From Rhizopus arrhizus (lineage: Eukaryota; Mucoromycota; Mucoromycetes; Mucorales; Rhizopodaceae): a stretch of 64,000 bases of DNA. Where the stretch lies: assembly GCA_024220505.1 (NCBI GenBank), contig JAKZZE010000006.1:744001-808000 (forward strand), read 5' to 3'. The translations under genes were made by a program, and so were the position numbers. Under the pieces are notes generated by a model. That model searched no databases. It saw only the letters and a list, made by a program, of their open reading frames with translations, and was not told where the DNA came from. The first letter of the stretch is position 1. Each line of letters starts with the position of its first letter. Positions 1 through 11,395 of this stretch are shown here, piece after piece.

Positions 1-1811
1 TGCTTGAAAGAGTATCATTTCCGCTTACACCGTTACCAAGAGCCTTTGTGAGAATGAAGAAAGTAAGGTAGAAGTTACCCAAGGCAAACCATGAAAATAT
101 TAAGTTGTATGTATTGTATAAATCTTCTATCATAAACAGCATTTTTCGAATGTAAGAATGATCAGATTCCCATACCTTACGCCAATGGTATAAGGCATAA
201 ACACCAGCAAAGAAAGAACCGTTTAACCAACGTCTTCTTTGAGAAATAAACTCATCTACTTTATCAGGCACATCTGTTTCACCATATGAACTTGACACGT
301 AGTGTAATACCCAGTTAGCTTCTTTCTTGGCAACCAATTCATAGCATAAAATACGATCTTCAGCCAAATACATATTCGCAGTAAAAATATCCGCATCACC
401 ACCATGTTGTGTTTCACCCAAAAAGTACTTTTCGAGGGGACCGTGTCCGTTGACGTCGTTCTGAAGTGCCCTGAAACGATAAGCAGAGAAAGCACCAGGC
501 AAGACAGAGATATAGCCAAAAACAGATTCAAGGGGCTTATCCAAAATATTGGACATTTTGTATTCAAAATTTTGGGCTGCAACTAACGGATTCAAAAGCG
601 CTACGCCGCCTGTACCAGCCATAGCACGAATTTCACCACAGGCACCAGCGATATTGGAATTGATATCGAATGCCTTCCAAAGATGATAAATAGATGTTCC
701 ACCAGGCCTTGTACCCACATCAATCAGCACACACACATGAGGATCAATGATAGGACCAAATGCTTGAAAGAACCAACGGTGCGAGTTAATCTTCTTTTGA
801 TTTTTTTCTTTAAGACAGAACAATAATTGACAAGGGACCACGCCCTTTGATCCTGCCTTCTTAACCTCCATGTTGGGATCCACAGAGATTTGTGTTGTGT
901 ACTCATAAATGTGAGCTGTCACTGGTTTACCATGCACGACGTTCTTGGCTACACCTTCTTGATAAACACCCAAAAGAGCTAAAACATTCAACGTACGTTG
1001 ATTGATTTTATTACGACCATCAGAAACAATACAAACTACGACTTTTTCCCAGCCATTGGGTCCCCAAGTTCTTGAACGATCTCTAGTACAAAGATGAGCA
1101 ATGTTTTTCATGACACCATGCATAGTACGAGTGAATAATACTTCATCTTCCTATAAGACGAGTCAGATGATTTCACATACGCATTTTTTCTTAGTGCCAA
1201 TACTTTACGTTGTACATGGTCAATACAATAAATAACTCAGTTTTTCTTTCCAGCATTGGTTGACGAAGCGTATACCCATCAGCTACAAATTCTTTTGGAT
1301 CGCAAGTGGCAGCTGTATATCGCATATGAGTAAACTCTTTTCCATCCTTAATAGGAACATCATTCAAATAAGCGGTTGGCACAGGACAATCCAAAACCAA
1401 ATTACCCTTTGTCAATTTAACTTGTCTGGCTATTTTTAACTTCAGTATTTTTATACTAAAATAGAAAAAAATTCAAAACTTACTTGTCTTATAACGACGA
1501 GGCTGACGTCTAGGTGCTTGACCGTAATGCATATTAGGAGAAGTTGGGGTAGCAAAATTAACAGGAACACCAGGACTTGGAGGGCCTGCATTGTATGGAG
1601 GATAAGGGGAAGGGACATCTCCGGGACTTGCAGGGAAATTTGGGGGAGGATAAGAAGGTGGAGAGGTTAATAAAGGTTGCTGATCATAATGAGGTTGATC
1701 TTCTGGATAAGGATCATCAAAAGGTGAACGATGAACTGGAGGTTGATGAGAAAATTGCGTATCTTGAAGTGGGAACTGATCGTGTTCCGGCTTTGAACCG
1801 TCAGAATACAT
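1..1811 (-). CDS. CHS: Chitin synthase (N-terminal and catalytic part; C-terminus beyond window edge)
   Basis: Plasma-membrane/chitosome glycosyltransferase (GT2) that polymerises UDP-GlcNAc into cell-wall chitin. Three exons are visible: 1811-1484, 1429-1209 and 1150 to the window edge, with introns of 54 and 58 nt (donors GTAAGT and GTAAAG). The first ~110 residues are a Pro/Gln/Tyr-rich cytoplasmic tail. They are followed by the chitin synthase N-domain ([21 protein letters not shown]) and the catalytic core with [17 protein letters not shown] and the hallmark [10 protein letters not shown] hydrophobic segment begins near the window edge, as expected for the C-terminal membrane domain. Splicing at RRYKT-T-RQV and MYN-EDE restores the family reading. 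The arrangement is that of division 1 (class I-III) chitin synthases; the exact class cannot be fixed by eye. The gene is incomplete only because the window ends. Confidence 0.93.
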
Positions 1812-4488
1812 GATTCACGAAACAAAAGAAAAAGATATAAATATCCTCAGGCACTTGGTTTTTATAACTCCAATTTTTATCGTGTAACTTAAAAAAAAAA
1901 ATAGTAAGTTTGAAGAGAATCAAAAAAAAATCCACCCCAGCCACATCCAGCAAATCACTGTGATTGAAATGTCATCTCTTTTAGGAATAGATCAAACTTT
2001 GGCTGAAGCAAACCAATCATGTATACAGAACTCTCCTTAAAAAAAGGCTTCTAAATATAATATGTTTTATAAATCACATCCTTTTAACAAGAATGAAGAA
2101 GGAAAAGAGGGCTGAGTTGTACATATTAGTTTAAGGCATAAGCCAGAAAAACAATCAAATTTTAAGCAATTTCTGGATATTAAAAAAGTGAAAAAGAGAG
2201 GAAAGGCTTATTTACATGCGTACAATGATAAATGTACTACTCTAAAGAATAAAACAAATTAGAATATTTTGATTGTTACTGTTATATAATCTGTACTCTA
2301 TTTATCCTATTTTTATATTGACATGGTAAAAAGAAGCGAGCTTTGCTTTAAAAGTAATAATTTAACCTTAAACAAGTATATTTTTACTTATTATGATATT
2401 ATAACCGATTATATTATTGATTGTTTGTTATGTTACACTATGTTTAATTGAATTAAACTTTCTTTTTTTAATTAAACATTGAATCGTTTTGCTTATTCTT
2501 ACTTCTATCTTTTTTTTAAAAAAAAGCTTGGTGTTAGAAGCAGCCAGTTTGTAAGTGAAAATATGCTTGGTTAGATGTATCCGTACGTGTACGGCCTTCC
2601 ACGCGTCGTCTTATGATGTGTACTACTATTATTAGCCTTGATTTGTTATTAATCAGGCAGGTTATAGTCTTACCATTCTTTTTTTTTTATTTTATTTTAT
2701 TTTTCTTTGGCAAAGTAGGACATTAGATATTTGTAACGTTTTTGTACACTGTTCATATTTAACAGAGTTTATACAGTATATTAGACGACACACTGCTTTG
2801 AAATCATTATTGTGAAGGAAAAAGGCGTAATATAAACTGGTACATATACTTGTATTTTTTCGATATGCAATGGCTATCTATAAAAACTGTATTCGACTCA
2901 TAAATATGCATATTCACTTTTATTCAGCGAAATAAGACGAATTTTAAGTCAATTCATTTGAACTGAATATTGCTTATACATCTATGACTAGATAAACTAT
3001 ATTATGCAACGTTTCTTTGCTTGTATACGATGTTACTAGACTACCACTTTTAATATATTTCGTTTTACAACATAGTACAATGAAATATCAACCGACCGTA
3101 TTCACCTAAAAACAAGGATTATTAGTATGGGCTGTGAGGCTGAGGGATAATCAGATATGATAGTATGATTGACAGCAAATCCTCAAGCTACCTATAAATT
3201 AATGAGTTCGTTGCTTGTTTGTTTATAAAAATGATAAGCTTCACATAAGAAAGAGAATACCGTTGGTGTGCTCTTTTTAACTGTTGACTGAATAATGAAA
3301 CATCAGTGTTTAAGCCTGTAAACGGATGCTTATTAAGGTTTAAACTGGATTGCAATCTAAATGTAATCATTTTCTTGATTAATGAACTTTATTTTCTTGA
3401 AGAAGCTTAGCAGAAAGTTTACATACCATTACAACTTTATGAATTACAAAAAAGCGTACAGCTTGAAGCAATTTTTTATATTTGTATCTCTCTAGAACTT
3501 GAAGAATATTTTCCCAATATCTTTTGGTTTAGGGTTCTTCTATATTGTTTTATATTATTTGGCTTTGCCAGGATTACTTTTATGCTGATACTTAATGTTG
3601 GTCTAAACTTATTCTTCAATTACTTTTGTATTGTAACTGGTTAAAAAAGGCTACTTTAAGAACATAGAATTCTACATTTTATAGAAACATGTTCAATACA
3701 GGTCCCAAAGGTTGCGTACATTGCTTTTTTCTTCATAAAAATTTGAGGTTGGGGTCTATTATACACGTAATTGCCTTCTGTTCAAAGTCATACAATGTAA
3801 AAAAATAATATGAACACTCTGTTTATCCTTTTGATCTGTAATTTTCTTTTCATTCTATTGTCTATTTGTTTATTATAAAGCGAATTTCATGTCATTTTCT
3901 ATAACATATACTTTTCATTTTGTAATTAACTCATGTTATAAGAATATTTTTATTTTTGTATACTTTGTTAATATTTTTTCTTAAATTAAATCGATTAATC
4001 TGTCGATTCGACATAGACGCGTTACTAGATATGTATTTTATGACCAAACAGCTTGTGTTTCGCTTTTGTTTGTTGTAGACAAAAAGTATTTTTAATTCTA
4101 AAAAAGTTAATACATACAATATATTGGGCTTCTTTATTTTTTTAATAATACACCATTAAAGTTCCTGAATTTTTATGTGATTGTTGAATATGATTGGATA
4201 AACTATAAAGATGAGTGCTCACATTTAAACTTTTTTTACTTTTTTTTTTTTTTTTTTTTTGGATATAAAAGTTGGATATCATTTTTAACTATAGCTTTTA
4301 TTATTTGATTGATGAATAAAAGGATAGAGTAAGGGGAATATATTCGTATAATATAATAATATAAAGTAGGTGTAGTACGAATGAGATATAGAATGCGATT
4401 CTCTTATTTATTTTTAATACATATTTATGAGAAAGGGATAGAATAGATAAAAGATGTTATATACAAAGAGTAATATTATAAGTTGTAA
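1812..4488. other. Long AT-rich intergenic region
   Basis: About 2.7 kb between the chitin synthase start and the small acidic gene. Only short, low-complexity open frames occur and none resembles a protein family. It contains T/A runs, including a 20-nt T tract at 4241-4260. The right-hand part would hold the 3' end of the 4489-4947 transcript, and the left-hand part the chitin synthase promoter. I see no RNA gene or repeat family here. Confidence 0.6.
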
Positions 4489-4947
4489 TTATAAACCCAT
4501 TTCTCTTAATTCATGAATCATTAAAGATGTTTCTTCATCAATAATAAACGTTTTCTTCAACTTGTCGGATGCTGCTGCTTTCATTATGTTTTTTAATTTT
4601 GGATGCTTATCTAATGTACAGGATGTTCTTCTCTTTTTACATATTTTATTCGTACTTTGTTGTAGTGTTCTACGCAGTAATTTATCTAGTGTTTGTGCAT
4701 GTTCCATCAATTCTCTTTCTTTATATACACTTTTATTATCTTCTTTATTGCTAAATATCATATCCAACATAGAAGGTTCCTGAGGTGAAGGTGGTGGGGC
4801 AGTTGGTTTATAATAGACATAGTCCTCTTCTTCTTCTTCACTGCTTGTATAATTCATTCTCTTAAACTCCTCCACTTCTTCGTTTATCACCAGCTCGTCT
4901 GAAAAGTCAGAATCTAACATTATACTATTGTCGTTATTATTATTCAT
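4489..4947 (-). CDS. Small acidic hypothetical protein
   Basis: Single-exon frame of 152 aa that I do not recognise. The N-terminal half is strongly acidic (Asn-rich start, then SSEEEEEDYVYY) with a short proline patch (PTAPPPSP). The C-terminal half is basic, with an ICKKRRTS stretch that could be a nuclear signal and a KLKNIMKAAASDKLKK segment of helical character. There is no signal peptide, membrane segment or obvious catalytic motif. The frame ends in ...HELREMGL. A long A tract (4996-5028) lies about 50 nt upstream of the ATG, in the putative promoter. Coding status is supported by frame length and by charge segregation unlike a random AT-rich frame. It could be a lineage-specific regulatory protein; no function is assigned. 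Confidence 0.55.
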   Translation of the reverse strand: MNNNNDNSIMLDSDFSDELVINEEVEEFKRMNYTSSEEEEEDYVYYKPTAPPPSPQEPSMLDMIFSNKEDNKSVYKERELMEHAQTLDKLLRRTLQQSTNKICKKRRTSCTLDKHPKLKNIMKAAASDKLKKTFIIDEETSLMIHELREMGL

Positions 4948-4995
4948 TATTAATAAAAAGAGAAAGAGGAAAAGAAGAAGAAACTTGTAAAGAAG

Positions 4996-5040
<45 letters not shown>
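4996..5040. repeat. Poly(A) tract (33 A, then G, then 11 A)
   Basis: Homopolymer run lying between the ATG of the acidic gene and the 3' end of the SET-domain gene. It is one of several A/T tracts of more than 20 nt in the window. Confidence 0.95.
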
Positions 5041-5185
5041 CTTTTTTTATTGCCATGATTAAATCCCCGTGATTTTATAAAGTAACGGCCTATCTTTTAT
5101 CCAATGTCGGATGTTTCAAAACAATAAATCAAAAACTTATCCTATTTGACATGAAAAAAAGGTTTATTCCAAGTAATGTGCAATT

Positions 5186-6502
5186 CTATTGTTGTTCTTG
5201 CAAGTAGGATAAGACTATTTTATTCTTCAAAAGCTCATCTTGCAGATGTCTTAGTTGTGTTTGTGCTCTCTGCATAATAGTTCGTTCTTCAATACGATAG
5301 ATAGAAGTATGTGCTAATAAAGGACCTGAGCCATCTTGATCAACCTCATGTTCTATGTTCATATTCAAATGATATTCTAAAGCGTTCGTCAAAAGCACAA
5401 CGGCTCTGAGTTGAATAAGAGGAAATAGGTCCAACTCTTTTGCACAAGCATACAATTCATTCAAATCCTTTACGGGCCTTCCATGTATCTGTAAGTCCAT
5501 CGATGAAAAGCATAATCCCTCATCCTCTGTCAAGGCAATCAAATATAAAGCAGCCACAGAATCGACTGTCCAGCCATCTGCAACGAGTGGATCCAAATTA
5601 GAAGTACTGCTGCCCATCAAGGTAAGTATTGGTTTTGCACCAACACTCTTTAGCCATTGTATCTTGCTAATATCAACAGGATCAGATAGATCCAAAAATG
5701 GCATCAAAGGGATTGTAATTCGAGAGGTTTCAGGGTTATCTTGTATACAAAATCCGTGCAGAAAGAGCAATTCTTGATTTGGTTTTGATCCATAAAAAAG
5801 CGTCAATTCTTCATCTTGCGTCTTAATGTCTTTTGTTGTGACAAGCGCAAGCCCTTCATCATCAGTCAATTCCCATCTAATATTAGATTCGTTTAAGGAA
5901 TGGTTGGCCAAATCAAAATAAGGAACAAGAACAATCTCAGTCTCAGTAATACCCACAACACGAGACCAAACTGTACAGTCTGCCCAAAGATACATGTCCA
6001 ATTCAATTCTTGTCGGCCAGTACTGATTGATCTCTTCTAATTCTCTTTCTAAGCTAGATATCTTGGACCTTACCGAGTTCTCAAGGCAAGTTCCCTTGAC
6101 AATACCAGGGTTAAATAAGACATGTGTTTTTTGAAAGAATTCAAGGGTAGGCAAAATATCCATGTAGGGTTTCCATTTGGTATTTTCATTAAAGAATCGA
6201 TAATAAATCAAAAATAGACATAATATGGTACGATCTTGATCAACTGCCATTTTTTTTGCTTCTAACAACGTAATGTTGTGTCTTTTCATATAGTAATTAT
6301 AAACTAAATCGCTAAACTCCTCGTTGTCTTCCAAGACTCTTTTGGAAGATAAGACAAGTTGAGATGGTATTTGAACTACTTCAGTATCCTTATTTATGAC
6401 TTGTGAACTAAATAATCCATTGCCTGAAGTAGTCGTTTCTTTTATTAAGGTGCCAAATGTAGTAATTCCACTTTCTTTTGCCCATGTCTTGAAACACTCC
6501 AT
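5186..6502 (-). CDS. SET-domain protein lysine methyltransferase, Rubisco-LSMT/SETD-like
   Basis: Intronless 438-aa protein. The SET domain begins near residue 17 (GNGLFSSQVINKDTEVVQIP, the usual G-x-G-L-F entry) and closes with DLANHSLNES (NHS motif) around residue 200 and LTLFYGSKPNQELLFLHGF (the YG..N..LL..GF signature) near residue 245. The long insert between the two halves and the C-terminal ~170-residue helical part match the Rubisco LSMT substrate-binding type seen in SETD3/SETD4/SETD6 and fungal ribosomal or eEF1A lysine methyltransferases. Its substrate is probably a non-histone protein, but which one cannot be told. It uses S-adenosylmethionine. It is divergent from PRP38B, with only 83 nt between the two ATGs, so the promoters must overlap. 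Confidence 0.85.
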   Translation of the reverse strand: MECFKTWAKESGITTFGTLIKETTTSGNGLFSSQVINKDTEVVQIPSQLVLSSKRVLEDNEEFSDLVYNYYMKRHNITLLEAKKMAVDQDRTILCLFLIYYRFFNENTKWKPYMDILPTLEFFQKTHVLFNPGIVKGTCLENSVRSKISSLERELEEINQYWPTRIELDMYLWADCTVWSRVVGITETEIVLVPYFDLANHSLNESNIRWELTDDEGLALVTTKDIKTQDEELTLFYGSKPNQELLFLHGFCIQDNPETSRITIPLMPFLDLSDPVDISKIQWLKSVGAKPILTLMGSSTSNLDPLVADGWTVDSVAALYLIALTEDEGLCFSSMDLQIHGRPVKDLNELYACAKELDLFPLIQLRAVVLLTNALEYHLNMNIEHEVDQDGSGPLLAHTSIYRIEERTIMQRAQTQLRHLQDELLKNKIVLSYLQEQQ

Positions 6503-6585
6503 CTTGAAGAAAAAAAATGACAGCTGAGAATTAAAAGGTTTTCTTTTTTTTCTGAAAGTTTCCTTTTTTTTTAAATCTTACAAAG
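6503..6585. promoter_or_regulatory. Compact divergent promoter, SET gene / PRP38B
   Basis: Only 83 nt separate the two start codons on opposite strands. The interval contains T-rich runs on the plus strand. Both 5' UTRs and core promoters must fit here, or overlap the opposite coding region. Confidence 0.6.
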
Positions 6586-7771
6586 ATGGGTAACAAGAAA
6601 GACAATAATCGTTTAGAAACATGGGGAAATGAAACTACGATGAATATGAATGCCATTATTTATCAAAATATACTATCTTCTCCTTATTTTCGCTCACTTT
6701 AGTAAAGTATCCATGTAATTTTTAATATATTCTTGTGTGTATATTTAATAATATGAATAGCGACAAAAAGACATTTCATGAAATTGTAGATGAAATTTAT
6801 AATGAAGGTAAACAAAAAAAAGAAGAAAAAAGCTAATAAAATACTAATAACTCATGATAGTTTCCGTACTAAGTAAAAAAAAGAAAAATAAACTTTTTTA
6901 AAATTAGTAAAATATTTGTATATGTAAACTTATATTGTTTGATAGCTCCTTTCATTAAAGGAAATCAACCTTCTACTGCTTTTTGTTTATTGTTCAAGTT
7001 ATGGACGCTTAAATTGACAATCAGACAGCTCGAAAATCTTGTAGAACACGGTGACTCTCCGTTAGTAAAAAAAAAAAAAGCATGATACAGTTAGCAAGCA
7101 AACTAACTTGCTCTGTTAGTTATATTCGAGCTATTGGATTTTTGTATTTACGTTATGTATGTGCACCTGCACAGCTTTGGGATTGGTATCAATATTATTT
7201 GGAAGATGATGAAGAGGTAGCTATTAGCAGTGGCTTACATCCTACAAAGGTTACCGTGGGTCAATTGATTCGTATGTTGATTATTGAACCCAAGTTTCAA
7301 GGAACCATGCTTCCTCGCATCCCAATTCCTATTGCTCGTGATTTAGAAAAGAAGTTGAAAGAATATGACGATGAAAAGAGAAAAGAAAAGAAGAGACCAG
7401 AGTAAGTATGGCTACATATTATAGGTGTATATGTGCATTGATATGCGTGGTATAGACATAAAGATGATTATGAAAGCGATCGAAGGGATAGATATGATGA
7501 CAGATCAAGAGATAGATATGACGATAGGTCAAAGGATAGATACAGAAGTAACAGATCAAGAAGCCCAAGATACAGAAGCAGCAGATCAAGAAGTCCAAGT
7601 AGTAGAAGAAGAAGAGATGAGTTTGACGATTATGAACGTTATCGAGGACGATCAAGAGATTATAAAAAATACGATGATGACAGATATAAGAGAGATTACA
7701 GACAAGAAAGATACGCAAGGGATAGATCAAGGGATAGATCAAGAAATCGTAATAAGCGCTCAAGATCTTGA
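6586..7771 (+). CDS. PRP38B: PRP38B-type pre-mRNA splicing factor with RS tail
   Basis: PRP38-family spliceosome factor of the B branch. Five exons: 6586-6701, 6761-6807, 6946-7060, 7120-7401 and 7456-7771; total 291 aa. Conserved pieces are LETWGNETTMNMN and NILSSPYFRSLY at the start, STAFCLLFKLWTLKLT in the middle, and HGDSPYIRAIGFLYLRYV, LWDWYQYYLEDDEE and LPRIPIP toward the end. Joining CC (GTTAGT donor at 7061) to T after the acceptor at 7119 restores the invariant SPYIRA; the obvious alternative donor three bases later breaks the frame. The last exon is almost entirely an Arg/Ser/Asp/Tyr repeat tail (RSRSPRYRS, RDRSRDRSR), typical of SR-like splicing proteins. It acts in the nucleus in spliceosome activation. 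The 3' end converges on the XRCC3-like gene. Confidence 0.93.
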
Positions 7772-7865
7772 TTTAAACAAAAGCACTTTATCAATAAAAA
7801 GAATTCAATTACAAAATAAGCTTTGATATATGCGGGTATAAAATGATACAAGGTTTTGTACTGTA

Positions 7866-9053
7866 TCAAATTGCATGTATTCCAGTATCATCAATCATGA
7901 TCTCACAACCCCTTCTTTCTGCTTGAGGTGAGAATTCTATAAACAGTATACGCCTAGTAGCAGTATTATCCATCATTTGTGATCGAGCTAACCTGATTCT
8001 TGTGTTTACTGAATTTTGCCATGACAAGCCCAACACAGGTCTTTTAAGTAGCGAATGGATATACAACCCAAGCCGATTACTTTCATGCTGATTGACTAGA
8101 TTAAAATCCAGCCATTCTTCCATATGCTCTGTGAAAGCATTTCCCTTTAAAGAAGTGTCGGGCACATCCGTTACTTGATTAATAGTCACTACTGCCACGT
8201 TGTATTCACTCGCCAATTTTTTTAAACGCATTCCAATCTCACAAATCTCTGCCATCTTTTCAAATCGTTGCTTATAAGCACCATCACTTCTATAAATAGC
8301 ACTAATAGAATCTATCACAATCAATTGTACCTTTCTTGTACTTCTTTGTTGTTGTAACTCCAAAAAAGCGGGAAGTTGGTAAGCTAATACACGGTATTGA
8401 CTCTCTCCATCAGTGACACGCATGGTATGAATATGATTTTTCAGTTGTTCTGCTTCTAAGTTATTGTTGTCAGAAGTGTATTTATCAACAAGTTGGTTTA
8501 GTCTTGCAGATGGAAATGGACCTTCACTATGAATGTAAACTGCTGAACCCTCTAAACCTCCTTCAAGGACAGGCTTTTGGACCGATAAACAAAGCTGCAG
8601 TCCTAATTGTGTTTTTCCTGATGAACTATAGCACGGTTATGGCTATATGCTTACATGTTTATCAATCTATCTTACCTTTCCCCTACAACTTCAGTAATCG
8701 TGCCAAGTGGTATGCCTCCTTTCAAAATATCGTCAAAAATTTCGTCACCTGTTGTCAACATGGCTTGCGATTCAATTCCAACAAGCTCGTTGCCAACTTG
8801 CTCTCTTAATCTCCAATCATAAGCTTCAATAGAAGCAGCATCAAGTACTGACTCTACTGAACTTGGATCAAGTTGTAACAATCGTTGTAGATCAGATGCT
8901 GATCTTGGCAAGATCTCTTGAGGTGAATCAAGTCCCTCTTTTACATTTATTTAATAAAGATGAAAAGTGTTTTTTCTTTTGCAGACACTTACCATGTTCT
9001 AACTTTTCAAATACGCCTAATGACTTTGTTAATTGTTCTAATTCCTGCTTCAT
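7866..9053 (-). CDS. RecA-family DNA repair paralog, XRCC3/Rad57 type
   Basis: Rad51 paralog ATPase that helps load Rad51 during homologous recombination. Exons 9053-8993, 8937-8676 and 8625-7866 give 360 aa. The start MKQELEQL uses the only ATG that joins in frame through a GTAAGT donor. The Walker A GESSSGKT is split by the second intron and is restored only by joining AG to T. Before it lies GDEIFDDILKGGIPLGTITE, the typical Rad51-paralog lead-in. Walker B is VQLIVIDSIS. The C-terminal RPVLGLSWQNSVNTRIRLAR matches the P-x-LGL-W segment of XRCC3/Rad57. The N-terminal ~90 residues resemble the helix-hairpin-helix linker. XRCC3 versus Rad57 cannot be decided by eye. The 3' end lies 94 nt from the PRP38B stop. 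Confidence 0.88.
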
Positions 9054-9572
9054 GTTTTATTGAGAAAAAAACAAGGTCGACAATAATAAAATTGACTTAT
9101 TCATTTCAGACAGAGAGTCACTTTTTATGCGTAAACGCGCTTGTTAGCAAGTGTAGCAGGATACTTTTTGTAAAAGAATGGGCTAAATATGGTCACTATA
9201 ACATATGCTTTACTGAACACATAACCTGGTGTTATCAAGCTGTTTATGTCATCAATTGAGAATAATTCAAAACTTTACTTGCTGCTAGTCCAAATAAATT
9301 CGACTGTCAGGAGATGATGGTAAGCCTTTTGAATTTCTTGTTACTATGCTATGTTTATACAAAAGAGATAATTTATTAAAAACAATTTCTTTGCTTAGAA
9401 CTTTTCCTCTTTTTTATCATGTTTTATAGTAATCAAATGTGATGAGAAATAATCTAAAAGATGTAAACAGTTAGGATTGAAAACTTTTTTTCTGTTTTCT
9501 TTTTTTACAAGCTTTACAACAAAAGTATACATTTGTTAGACTTTATTAAATATTACAAGACTTTTACATAAA
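9054..9572. other. Intergenic, nothing recognised
   Basis: 519 nt between the XRCC3-like start and the four-TM gene stop. AT-rich, with T runs near 9485-9510, and no coding signal. Confidence 0.6.
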
Positions 9573-10652
9573 TTAAGAATAGTTTGGATTATTTTCAAGG
9601 TAATTTCGAATTCTTTTATCAACAATAATTTTTTTACTAACTGGATGTTCTATTCCACTAGGTGGCATATTCAAAATAGGCACATGAGCAGTAGAAGGTC
9701 TTTGTAGCAAGTATTCATCATCATCGTCATCATGATCTTTTTGCCACTGGAGCGGATGAGGTGACATACTCGTTGGTGTCTTTGTTGCGCCACCTGAGCC
9801 AGCAAGGTTCAATTGTAATAAGGTTCGTTGCTGCTGCTGCTGCTCATAAGATGCTTTACTCACATCAGAATTACTCCGGCTTTCCTTATTTCTTGGATAT
9901 TTGTGTCGGGTTTGATGTCTGATGTCCCTTTGATAATCACTTTTACTGTGTCTTGTTGAAGTATGAGCAGGATGAGGAAGTGAGATGAGTGTTGGTTGAT
10001 TTGAAAAAGTACGACCTTTTTGGAACCTTTTATCCTCGTATGCTTCTTGGTACATGCTATTTTGATATAAATCTTCTTTTTCATCCCAAATAGCATCATT
10101 CTCTGGATCAAATGCAGCAGCTTCACGCCATGCAGCCAATTCATCGTTTGATTCCTTTGCTGGTGATGGTGATTGTTGACAAATTGTTAACTGGGAAGAT
10201 TCGGTTCTTTCATAAGATGCGGTTGCGCTTTTTGAAAAGAATGCCGAAGCCATAGTCCAGAACACAAGAGCCAAAAATAAACAAGCTAATGCGACAGGAA
10301 ACAGGATTGCTTCGATCTGAACAGCATGTCGAGCACAATATACATTGTTATTTGGAGCATTGCAAGTTTTGTTGATCATTTGAGAATAGTGTTGATAAGA
10401 GTAACCAAAACTGTAAGCAATCAGGATGGAGGAGATCAAGATTAAGCCGACAATGATTCGACGGTACAAGTATTTTCCCTTTTTATTTGTATAGAGGCCG
10501 ATCAAGAAGGCACAAACTACACATAAAGTGGATAATAAAAGAGGAATAAGACGACTTAAAGAGGCGCCTGCTGTACCAGTTGGAATTGTGGCATTGTCTT
10601 GTACGGCTGTTTGAAGTATAGTAGACACGTCTATTTAAATTTAAATATGATT

Positions 10653-10706
<54 letters not shown>

Positions 10707-11021
10707 GTAAAGTGTACCTGGATCATATCTTAGATTCGTTGGAGTACATGAACAATTAAGAGCATAAATATAACAATGTTTCCATAAACCAAATGTGATA
10801 GAATCAGGTGTAGTTGAATCACTGGAAATGTTTTGATAAAGAAATACTTGATGTAATGCTACAGAACTTTTAAAAGAACAATCACCAATTTGATCATTTG
10901 TTTCAAGCCAACTTCCAAATCCAATAGCTAGTACGGATAGTAATAAAACTCCTATTCTAATAGACGGCAAGACTACAAATTCAATAAATGGACCATAAGA
11001 AGATTGTTTCTTTTTGGACAT
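9573..11021 (-). CDS. SUR7/PalI (claudin-like) four-transmembrane protein
   Basis: Exons 11021-10718 and 10630-9573 encode 453 aa. TM1 (about residues 15-36) is followed by an extracellular loop with FGLWKHCYIYALNCSC, the GLW..C..C signature of the claudin/SUR7/PalI superfamily. Three more hydrophobic helices follow (LLLSTLCVVCAFLIGL, IIVGLILISSILIAYSFG, ILFPVALACLFLALVFW). The C-terminal ~200 residues form a hydrophilic cytoplasmic tail rich in Ser, Gln and His with an acidic DDDDDE run. Relatives are plasma-membrane eisosome or pH-sensing proteins; that role here is inferred from topology only. The 87-nt intron contains a run of 49 T on the coding strand. The gene is downstream of, and on the same strand as, the EF-hand pair. 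Confidence 0.75.
10655..10703. repeat. 49-nt A tract inside an intron
   Basis: Uninterrupted A run on the plus strand, equal to poly(T) on the coding strand, filling more than half of the intron at 10631-10717 of the SUR7-like gene. Confidence 0.95.
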
Positions 11022-11177
11022 GATTCTTCTTGCAAGAAAAAAAGAAGAAGAAAAGAAGAAATGCGTTTAGAGTTTGTAATAATAAGGATATAATTAAGGT
11101 TCCGTAACACAAATTAAACTTTAGGAACAAAAGAAGGTAGGACAATAGCAGTAGAGCTTGTTCCCTTCTCTTTGTCC

Positions 11178-11217
11178 TGCTTTATTTTATTTTTTTGATA
11201 TAAAATAAAATAAAGCA
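11178..11217. repeat. Perfect 16-bp inverted repeat
   Basis: TGCTTTATTTTATTTT, an 8-nt spacer, then its exact complement, in the 374-nt gap between the SUR7-like ATG and the EF-hand stop. In RNA of either strand it would form a stable AT hairpin. It may be part of the 3' processing region of the EF-hand gene or the promoter of the SUR7-like gene. Confidence 0.7.
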
Positions 11218-11395
11218 AGAAGGGGACAGTTCGTATTGTTTAGCTTATAAAAAGGGCCGAAATCAACGTGTTTAGTGTTCTAATAGAATGTTCTACTTTT
11301 ACAAGTAAGCCAAGCGTTCGAATGTTACAGAAAAACAAGATCTGCACGTTTTTTTATTTTTTTTATATTTACAATTGTTCTATGTCATTTATTGT

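Noticed and set aside
7419..7826. Two long frames overlapping the PRP38B RS exon on both strands
   Set aside because: They are shadows of the Arg/Ser repeat; the true frame is fixed by the splice joining RPE to HKDDYE and gives a full RS tail.
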